The notes beneath the pieces are model-generated. The model was given only the letters and a program-made list of their open reading frames with translations, did no database searches and had not been told where the DNA came from. Shown one piece after another: positions 6,050-11,289 of a stretch of 11,289 nt of DNA. The first letter of the stretch is position 1. The number at the start of each line of letters is the position of its first letter. A program made the translations under genes and the position numbers. The stretch comes from an uncultured Brevundimonas sp. (GTDB lineage: Bacteria; Pseudomonadota; Alphaproteobacteria; Caulobacterales; Caulobacteraceae): contig CAMPGL010000059.1 of NCBI GenBank assembly GCA_946885435.1, positions 1 through 11,289 on the forward strand, written 5' to 3'.

Positions 6050-8287
6050 ATGCCCCAGGCCGCCGCCCATACGGCGCAAGCCGTTGAAAGCCCGCGTTGG
6101 GTCGGGCGAGCGCTCGCCTGGCTGACGGGCACACGCGCCCGGATCGTTTTCGGCACAGCCTATGGCCTGGCCGCGCTCGTCACCGCTGTGGGCGTCTGGT
6201 TGGTCGCCTCCGCCCCCGCGGGAGCCGGGGAGGGGGCCCTGGCCGGCGCCAGCACCATGGTGCTCGGCGTCTTGCTGGCGAACCTGCTGCTGATCGCCGT
6301 GCTGGCCGGCGCGGTGGGCTTGCGCGTGCTGGCGCTCGTCCGCGAACAGGCCGAGGACGCCGGGGCGCGCCTGCACCTTCGCTTCGTGACCCTGTTCTCG
6401 CTGGTGGCCGTGGTGCCGGCGATCCTCGTGGCCCTCGTGTTCGGCGTGCTGGTCAACCGCGGCGTCGAGGGCTGGTTCAGCCAGAACGTCCGCGCGGCGG
6501 TCGAGAACAGCGCCGACATCGCTCGCGGCTACGTCAGTGACGTCGGCGACGAACTTGAGAGCGACCTCGTGACCATGGCCAGCGAGCTTGGCGCGGTTCA
6601 GTCCGTCTTCCCTGACCGGCTTCGGTTCAGCGGGGCCCTGGCCGGGATCGGCGAGTTTTTCGGCTATCCCGCCCTCTACGTCTTGGATGGGGACGGTCAG
6701 ATCCTGGCCCGCGGCGAACAGGCCGACGCGCCGCCCTATCTGGCCCCGCCGCCAGAGGCCTTCGAACAGGCCGCGCTCGGAGAAACCGTTCCGGTCGAGG
6801 TCACGGAGGGTCCGGACGTGGTGCGGGCGCTTTATCCATTGTCCGGCTACGGTGACGCCTATCTCTACGTGCTGCGGCCTCTGCCGCCGGGGACCCTCGC
6901 CGGCCTGCGCGAAAGCGAGCGCTCGATCATGGCCTACCGTGAAGCCGAGCAGAGCCGTGCGCGGCTGCAGGCGACCTTCCTGCTCAGCTATTTCGAGACC
7001 GCCCTGCTGGTGCTCGTCGGCGCCGTCTGGCTCGGCCTTTCTGCAGCTTCCGCCATTTCCGCCCCGGTCGGCCGGCTTGTTCAGGCTGCGCATCGCGTGG
7101 CTGGCGGTGACCTCTCCGCGCGCGTCGACTCCAGCCGGGATCCCGGTGAAATCGGTGTGTTGTCGCGCGCATTCAACAAGATGACGGAGGATCTTTCGGC
7201 GCAGCAGGAGGCGCTGAAGGCCGCCAGCGATGAGGCTCAGGATCGCCGCCGCTTCATCGAGACCGTGCTGTCAGGCGTCTCGGCGGGGGTCATCGGCCTC
7301 GATGAGCGCGGCCGCGTGTCGGCGGCCAATGACCAGGCGCTGCGCCTGCTCGGCATCGATGAGGCGGCGGCGATCGGCAAGCCGCTCGCCAAGATGGCGC
7401 CCGAGCTGACCGCCCTGGCCAAGGAAGGGCCCGGCGCCGAAGTCGAGGTCGACGTCACCCGCGATGCCGAGACCCGACGTCTGCGTGTCCGCGCCTCGGG
7501 CGGCGCGGGCGGCGAGATGGTCCTGACCTTCGACGACATCACCCGTCTGGTGGCCGCTCAGCGCAACTCCGCCTGGCGCGATGTGGCCCGCCGCATCGCC
7601 CACGAGATCAAGAACCCACTGACCCCTATCCAGCTCTCCGCCGAGCGCCTGCGTCGCAAGTACCGGGGCGCCATCGGAGAGGATCTCGAAACCTTCGACC
7701 GCTGCACCGAGACCATCATTCGCCAGGTCGGCGACATCGGCCGGATGGTCGATGAGTTCTCCTCGTTCGCGCGGATGCCTGCGCCCAAGTTCGCCGAGGA
7801 GGACCCGGCCGAGCTCCTGCGCGCGGCTGTCTTCGCCCAGCGGGTGGCCGCGCCCGACGTGTTGGTCGAACTGCAGGATCCCCTGCCGGATGTGACCCTG
7901 GTCTGCGACGGCCGCATGGTCGGCCAGGCCCTGACCAATGTGCTCAAGAACGGCGCGGAATCGGTGATGGCCAGAAAGGCGACCGAGCCGGACTCGCCGG
8001 GCCGGCTGCTTGCCTGGGCCGAGCTGACGGCCGACGCCCTGACCTACGTCGTGGAGGACGACGGCGTCGGCCTTCCGGCCCGCGACCGCGACCGGCTTGT
8101 CGAACCCTATGTGACGACGCGCGAGAAGGGCACCGGCCTCGGTCTCGCCATCGTCAAGCGCATCCTTGAGGAGCACGGCGGAGAGCTCAGCCTCACCGAC
8201 GCCGTGCGCCTGACCGGGGCGCGCGTCACCCTGACATTCCCACGCAAGGCGCGCCCCTCCGGCGACGCCGAGACCAAGGCGGCTTGA
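6050..8287 (+). CDS. ntrY: Sensor histidine kinase NtrY
   Basis: A 745-residue membrane kinase with the full NtrY architecture. Three N-terminal membrane helices (about residues 31-53, 68-95, 112-135) are followed by an extracytoplasmic segment (about 136-308). Then come a fourth helix (311-333), a HAMP domain (about 333-384), a PAS domain (about 402-505), the phosphoacceptor region with ARRIAHEIKNPLTP (513-526, His518), and the ATPase domain. The ATPase motifs are N box TNVLKNGAES (629-638), G1 EDDGVGLP (669-676) and G2 GTGLGLA (694-700). NtrY autophosphorylates and passes phosphate to NtrX, linked in relatives to nitrogen, redox or envelope control. The reading frame is open far upstream inside dusB, but homology starts around the ATG at 6050; its ribosome-binding site is weak. 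ntrX begins one base after the stop. The ligand of the sensor segment is unknown. Confidence 0.93.
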   Translation: MPQAAAHTAQAVESPRWVGRALAWLTGTRARIVFGTAYGLAALVTAVGVWLVASAPAGAGEGALAGASTMVLGVLLANLLLIAVLAGAVGLRVLALVREQAEDAGARLHLRFVTLFSLVAVVPAILVALVFGVLVNRGVEGWFSQNVRAAVENSADIARGYVSDVGDELESDLVTMASELGAVQSVFPDRLRFSGALAGIGEFFGYPALYVLDGDGQILARGEQADAPPYLAPPPEAFEQAALGETVPVEVTEGPDVVRALYPLSGYGDAYLYVLRPLPPGTLAGLRESERSIMAYREAEQSRARLQATFLLSYFETALLVLVGAVWLGLSAASAISAPVGRLVQAAHRVAGGDLSARVDSSRDPGEIGVLSRAFNKMTEDLSAQQEALKAASDEAQDRRRFIETVLSGVSAGVIGLDERGRVSAANDQALRLLGIDEAAAIGKPLAKMAPELTALAKEGPGAEVEVDVTRDAETRRLRVRASGGAGGEMVLTFDDITRLVAAQRNSAWRDVARRIAHEIKNPLTPIQLSAERLRRKYRGAIGEDLETFDRCTETIIRQVGDIGRMVDEFSSFARMPAPKFAEEDPAELLRAAVFAQRVAAPDVLVELQDPLPDVTLVCDGRMVGQALTNVLKNGAESVMARKATEPDSPGRLLAWAELTADALTYVVEDDGVGLPARDRDRLVEPYVTTREKGTGLGLAIVKRILEEHGGELSLTDAVRLTGARVTLTFPRKARPSGDAETKAA

Positions 8288-8288
8288 T

Positions 8289-9716
8289 ATGAGCAGCAAG
8301 ACAGCATCCGGCGCCGACGTGCTGGTGGTCGACGACGAGGCGGACATCCGCGAACTCGTCTCCGGCCTGCTGGAGGATGAAGGCTACGCCGTGCGCACGG
8401 CGTCGGACGCCGATCAGGCCCTGGCAGCGCTGCGAGCCCGCAAACCCGCCCTGATGGTGCTCGACATCTGGATGCAGGGCGGCGGCATGGACGGGCTCGA
8501 GCTGCTCGACATGGTCAAGGGCCTGGATCCCGACCTGCCGGTCGTCATGATCTCCGGCCACGGCAATATCGAAACCGCCGTCAGCGCCCTGAAGCGCGGG
8601 GCCTACGACTTCATCGAGAAACCCTTCAAGTCCGACCGGTTGCTGGTCGTCGTTGAGCGGGCGCTTGAACAGGCCAACCTGAAGCGCGAGAACCGGATGC
8701 TGCGCGCCAAGGCCTTCGTGCCGGACGGCTTCATCGGCAAGTCGGCCGCCGCCCAGGTGCTCCGCTCGACCATCACCAAGGTCGCCCCGGCCAATAGCCG
8801 CGTGCTCATCGCCGGTCCGCCGGGCTCGGGCAAGGAGCTCGTGGCGCGGCTGATCCACGAGGCCAGCCCGCGCTCGCGCTGCGAGTTCGTGGCCATCTCA
8901 GCCGCCGGCATGACGCCGGAGCGCCTCGACATCGAGCTGTTCGGCGAGGAAGGCGAGGGTGGTCGGCCGCGCAAGATCGGCGTCTTCGAACGCGCCCACG
9001 GCGGCACCCTGTACCTCGACGAGGTCATCGACATGCCGCGCGAGAGCCAGGGCCGCATCCTGCGCGTCCTGGTCGAGCAGCGCTTCCGCCGCGTCGGCGG
9101 CGACCAGGACGTCCAGGTCGACGTGCGGGTCATCTCCTCGACCTCCAAGGAGCCCCGTCAGGAGATCGCCGAAGGCCGTTTCCGCGAGGATCTGTTCCAT
9201 CGCCTCAACGTCGTGCCGATCCGCGTTCCTGGTCTGTCGGAGCGCCGCGAGGACGTGCCCGAGCTGGTCGAGCATTTCATGGAGACGATCGCGGCCTCCC
9301 AGGGCATGCCGCGCCGCCGTCTGAGCGAGGATGCGGTGGCCACCCTCCAGGTCCACGACTGGCCGGGCAACGTCCGCCAGCTACGCAACAACGTCGAACG
9401 CCTGCTGATCTTGGCGTCCGGCGACGCGGCCGAGCCGATCACCGCCGAAATGCTGCCCCAGGAGGTCGCGGCGGCCGGTCAGGCCGGCTCGATGGGCCCG
9501 GAACGGATCATCGCTCTGCCTCTCAGGGAAGCGCGAGAGGTGTTTGAACGCGAATATCTTTCGGCCCAGATCGTTCGCTTCGGCGGCAATATCTCACGCA
9601 CCGCCATGTTCATCGGCATGGAGCGCTCGGCCCTGCATAGAAAGCTGAAGTCGCTGGGCGTCGCCCCGGCCCGCGGCGGTGAGGACGAAGAGCTGCCGGA
9701 CACCGAGACCGCCTGA
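8289..9716 (+). CDS. ntrX: Response regulator NtrX (AAA+ NtrC-type, no GAFTGA loop)
   Basis: A 475-residue regulator in three parts. The receiver (about 9-125) has the acidic pair Asp15-Asp16, phosphoacceptor Asp59 in VLDIWMQG and Lys111 in EKPF. The AAA+ domain (about 148-375) has Walker A GPPGSGKE (176-183), Walker B GGTLYLDEV (238-246), the arginine-finger segment GRFREDLFHRL (296-306) and DWPGNVRQLRN (357-367). A Fis-type helix-turn-helix occupies about 418-457 (GGNISRTAMFIGMERSALHRKL). The first loop, where sigma-54 activators carry GAFTGA, reads LFGEEGEGGRPRKIGVFE (217-234). That suggests NtrX does not activate sigma-54 polymerase in the classical way, in line with what I recall for other alphaproteobacterial NtrX proteins. 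It follows ntrY by one base, with only a weak purine stretch as Shine-Dalgarno, and its stop overlaps the next start, indicating tight co-translation. Confidence 0.94.
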   Translation: MSSKTASGADVLVVDDEADIRELVSGLLEDEGYAVRTASDADQALAALRARKPALMVLDIWMQGGGMDGLELLDMVKGLDPDLPVVMISGHGNIETAVSALKRGAYDFIEKPFKSDRLLVVVERALEQANLKRENRMLRAKAFVPDGFIGKSAAAQVLRSTITKVAPANSRVLIAGPPGSGKELVARLIHEASPRSRCEFVAISAAGMTPERLDIELFGEEGEGGRPRKIGVFERAHGGTLYLDEVIDMPRESQGRILRVLVEQRFRRVGGDQDVQVDVRVISSTSKEPRQEIAEGRFREDLFHRLNVVPIRVPGLSERREDVPELVEHFMETIAASQGMPRRRLSEDAVATLQVHDWPGNVRQLRNNVERLLILASGDAAEPITAEMLPQEVAAAGQAGSMGPERIIALPLREAREVFEREYLSAQIVRFGGNISRTAMFIGMERSALHRKLKSLGVAPARGGEDEELPDTETA

Positions 9717-10579
9717 TGTCGCGCTGGGCCTACGTCAACGGCCAGTACCTGCCGAAGAGCCAGGCCACGGTCCACGTCGAGGACCGCGGCTACCAGTTCG
9801 CCGACGCTGTCTATGAGGTCTGGGCCGTCATGGGCGGCCGGCTGGCCGACTTCGAGGGCCACATGGCGCGGCTGGAGCGGAGCCTCGCGGAACTTCGCAT
9901 CCGCATGCCCATGAGCCGGGCGGCCCTGACCCAGGTCCTGCGGGAGACCGTGCGCCGCAACCGGGTGCGCGACGGCCTGGTCTACCTGCAGATCAGCCGT
10001 GGGACCGCGCCGCGCGACCATGCATTCCCGTCCCCGGACACGCCGCCGTCCGTCGTGGTCACGGCCAAGTCGATCGATCGTCGCAAGCAGGAGGCCGCCG
10101 CCGCGCGCGGCGCCGCCGTCGTCACCCGTCCGGACGACCGCTGGGGCCGCTGCGACATCAAGACGGTCGGCCTCCTGCCCAACATCCTCGCCAAGCAGGA
10201 GGCGATAGACGCCGGCGCCGGCGACGCCTGGCTCGTCGACGAACTGGGGCTGGTGACTGAGGGCACCTCGTCCAACGCCTGGATCGTGGACAGGGACGGC
10301 GTGCTCCGCACCCGCGACATCCAGTCGAACATCCTGCGCGGCATCACGCGCGCCGCCATCGCGGCGATCGCGGCGGATGAGGGCCTGACGCTTGAGGAGC
10401 GGGGCTTCACACCGGACGAGGTGAAGCAGGCCCGCGAGGCCTTCTTCACCAACGCTTCAGGCTTCGCCACGCCGGTCGTTTCCATCGACGGGACGAAGAT
10501 CGCGGACGGCAAGCCGGGCCCTATCTCGCAGCGGCTGCGCCGGCTCTACCTCGAACGGTCAGAAACCGGCGCCGTCTAA
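9716..10579 (+). CDS. dat: D-amino-acid aminotransferase (fold-type IV, PLP)
   Basis: A 287-residue PLP-dependent class IV aminotransferase. The catalytic Lys149 lies in CDIKTVGLLPNILAKQEA (146-163) and Glu182 in TEGTSSNAW (181-189). Residues 24-36 (RGYQFADAVYEVW) and RGTAPRDHAFP (95-105) distinguish it from branched-chain aminotransferases and 4-amino-4-deoxychorismate lyase. Arg100 and His102 correspond to the substrate carboxylate-binding Arg/His pair described for Bacillus D-amino-acid transaminase. The enzyme interconverts D-alanine or D-glutamate and their keto acids, serving peptidoglycan precursor supply or D-amino-acid use. Its ATG overlaps the ntrX stop by one base (TGATG), so translation is coupled to the regulator. 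A gene of this type beside ntrX and hfq is known in other alphaproteobacteria as far as I recall. Exact substrate preference is uncertain. Confidence 0.88.
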   Translation: MSRWAYVNGQYLPKSQATVHVEDRGYQFADAVYEVWAVMGGRLADFEGHMARLERSLAELRIRMPMSRAALTQVLRETVRRNRVRDGLVYLQISRGTAPRDHAFPSPDTPPSVVVTAKSIDRRKQEAAAARGAAVVTRPDDRWGRCDIKTVGLLPNILAKQEAIDAGAGDAWLVDELGLVTEGTSSNAWIVDRDGVLRTRDIQSNILRGITRAAIAAIAADEGLTLEERGFTPDEVKQAREAFFTNASGFATPVVSIDGTKIADGKPGPISQRLRRLYLERSETGAV

Positions 10580-10593
10580 CCGCCGACGCCCTG

Positions 10594-10622
10594 TTGCCCA
10601 CAGCCCGGCCACGCCCTAGCTT
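10594..10622 (+). promoter_or_regulatory. Putative promoter of hfq-hflX
   Basis: TTGCCC at 10594-10599 and TAGCTT at 10617-10622 are 17 bases apart, the optimal sigma-70 spacing. Seen as a Caulobacter -10, CCTAGCTT (10615-10622) is a partial match to GCTANAWC. Transcription would start near 10629 and give a leader of about 45 bases, including the hairpin at 10637-10655. A separate hfq promoter fits hfq being widely needed, but read-through from the ntrX-dat transcript is also possible. Confidence 0.42.
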
Positions 10623-10636
10623 GATGGCGTGTGTGT

Positions 10637-10655
10637 GGAGGCGGGCTTCGCCTCC
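10637..10655 (+). promoter_or_regulatory. Leader hairpin just upstream of the hfq ribosome-binding site
   Basis: GGAGGCG at 10637-10643 pairs perfectly with CGCCTCC at 10649-10655 around the loop GGCTT (10644-10648). A T-G wobble could extend it to 8 pairs. The stem ties up a decoy GGAGG and ends 4 bases before the true Shine-Dalgarno GGGGAG at 10660-10665. There is no following T-run, so it is not a typical terminator for the preceding aminotransferase gene. It could take part in translational control of hfq. Confidence 0.5.
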
Positions 10656-10673
10656 GGATGGGGAGACAAGCCG

Positions 10674-10925
10674 ATGACCGGCGACAAGAAACAGAACCTG
10701 CAGGACACCTTCCTGAACAGCGTGCGCAAGACCCGCACGCCCCTGACCATCTTTCTGGTGAACGGGGTGAAGCTGCAGGGCGTTGTCACCTGGTTCGACA
10801 ACTTCTGTGTCCTGCTCCGTCGGGACGGGCAAAGTCAGCTGGTCTACAAGCACGCCATCTCCACCATCATGCCGTCGGCGCCCGTGCAGCTCTACGAGCC
10901 GGACGCGGAAGACGCCGAGGCGTGA
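10674..10925 (+). CDS. hfq: RNA chaperone Hfq
   Basis: An 83-residue Sm-like protein that forms hexameric rings and helps small RNAs pair with mRNAs. The Sm1 region includes [13 protein letters not shown] (residues 7-19) and [16 protein letters not shown] (about 28-43). The Sm2 motif YKHAIST (about 61-67) is the standard Hfq signature. A short acidic tail (PDAEDAEA) ends the protein, as usual for alphaproteobacteria, in contrast to the long tail of E. coli Hfq. ATG 10674 is preceded by GGGGAG at 10660-10665 (spacing 8) and yields the normal N-terminus; an in-frame GTG at 10629 would add 15 residues that run through the leader hairpin. The stop codon overlaps the GTG start of hflX by three bases (GTGA), so the two genes are probably translated together. 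Confidence 0.96.
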   Translation: MTGDKKQNLQDTFLNSVRKTRTPLTIFLVNGVKLQGVVTWFDNFCVLLRRDGQSQLVYKHAISTIMPSAPVQLYEPDAEDAEA

Positions 10926-11289
10926 GCCGCGCCCCCATCGACCGCGCCGCCCCGGTCCAGCGGGCGGTCGTCATCCATCCTGACAGCCAGTCGCGCGATC
11001 GCGACCCGGCCGTGCGCCTCGAGGAGGCCGTGGGCCTGGCCATGGCGCTGGACCTGGATGTCCAGGCGGCCGAGGTGGCCCGGCTGCGCAAGCAGACGCC
11101 CGCGACCCTGTTCGGGCGCGGTAAGGTCGACGAGATCGGCGCCCTGGTGCGGGCGGCCGAGGCCGATGTCGTCATCGTCGACGACGCCCTGACCCCCATT
11201 CAGCAACGCAATCTGGAGAAGGCGCTCGAGGCCAAGGTGATCGACCGCACCGGCCTGATCCTGGAGATCTTCGCCCGCCGCGCCCGCAC
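10922..11289 (+). CDS. hflX: GTPase HflX, N-terminal part (runs off the right edge)
   Basis: The first 122 codons of an HflX-family GTPase, cut by the window edge before the G domain. HflX proteins bind the ribosome, split stalled or stressed 70S particles, and often lie next to hfq. The visible part is the N-terminal nucleotide-binding-like domain with characteristic [13 protein letters not shown] (about 59-71), [16 protein letters not shown] (about 85-100) and [18 protein letters not shown] (about 103-120), all strongly HflX-like. The start is GTG 10922, whose last two bases with the following A make the hfq stop codon. A purine-rich CGGAAG at 10906-10911 lies 10 bases upstream. No P-loop is seen because the G domain lies beyond the window. 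Confidence 0.93.
   Translation, partial: MSRAPIDRAAPVQRAVVIHPDSQSRDRDPAVRLEEAVGLAMALDLDVQAAEVARLRKQTPATLFGRGKVDEIGALVRAAEADVVIVDDALTPIQQRNLEKALEAKVIDRTGLILEIFARRAR

Noticed and set aside
10580..10673. Rho-independent terminator after the aminotransferase gene at the 10637-10655 hairpin
   Set aside because: No T-run follows the stem; the next bases are GGATGGGG with the hfq ribosome-binding site, so a leader role is more likely.
1..11289. A mobile element, defence island, CRISPR or biosynthetic cluster as the exciting system
   Set aside because: All recognised genes are chromosomal housekeeping or regulatory families with uniform base composition. No transposase, integrase, terminal repeats or CRISPR-like spacing was seen.

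Overview
The window is about 11.3 kb of GC-rich (roughly two thirds G+C) chromosomal DNA with strong G/C bias at third codon positions. It is densely packed with housekeeping and regulatory genes. The fused IspDF protein, the dusB-ntrY-ntrX-(D-amino-acid aminotransferase)-hfq-hflX order, and promoter-like sequences resembling the Caulobacter housekeeping consensus (TTGACGS, then GCTANAWC) point to an alphaproteobacterium. Caulobacterales (a Brevundimonas-, Phenylobacterium- or Caulobacter-like organism) is my best guess. I see no rRNA or tRNA genes, insertion sequences, phage genes or CRISPR array.

Layout. (1) Positions 1-261 are non-coding. They hold nested inverted repeats and a good promoter candidate for wrbA. 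(2) wrbA (flavodoxin-like NAD(P)H:quinone oxidoreductase) overlaps ygiD (DODA-type extradiol dioxygenase) by one base, forming an oxidative or quinone-related pair. (3) lemA and an M48 membrane zinc peptidase form a second short operon behind a clear -35/-10 pair. (4) ispDF, for isoprenoid precursor synthesis, lies on the minus strand. Its stop codon is embedded in the last codons of the M48 gene. (5) Divergent from ispDF, a small MAPEG-family membrane protein starts a plus-strand run that continues with dusB (tRNA dihydrouridine synthase), ntrY (membrane sensor kinase), ntrX (response regulator) and a D-amino-acid aminotransferase. (6) hfq, with its own promoter candidate and a leader hairpin, overlaps the GTG start of hflX, which runs off the right edge.

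How the genes work together. ntrY and ntrX form a two-component pair for nitrogen or redox/envelope signalling, and the aminotransferase is translationally coupled to ntrX. hfq and hflX are the usual RNA-chaperone and ribosome-associated GTPase partners. The most notable points are organisational. The ntrB-ntrC pair that usually separates dusB from ntrY in alphaproteobacteria is missing. ispDF, usually collinear with dusB, is on the opposite strand with a MAPEG gene between. NtrX has no GAFTGA sigma-54 contact loop. I found no evidence of a wholly new multi-gene system. The less explained sequence lies in the wrbA, dusB and hfq leaders and in the possibly leaderless ispDF start.
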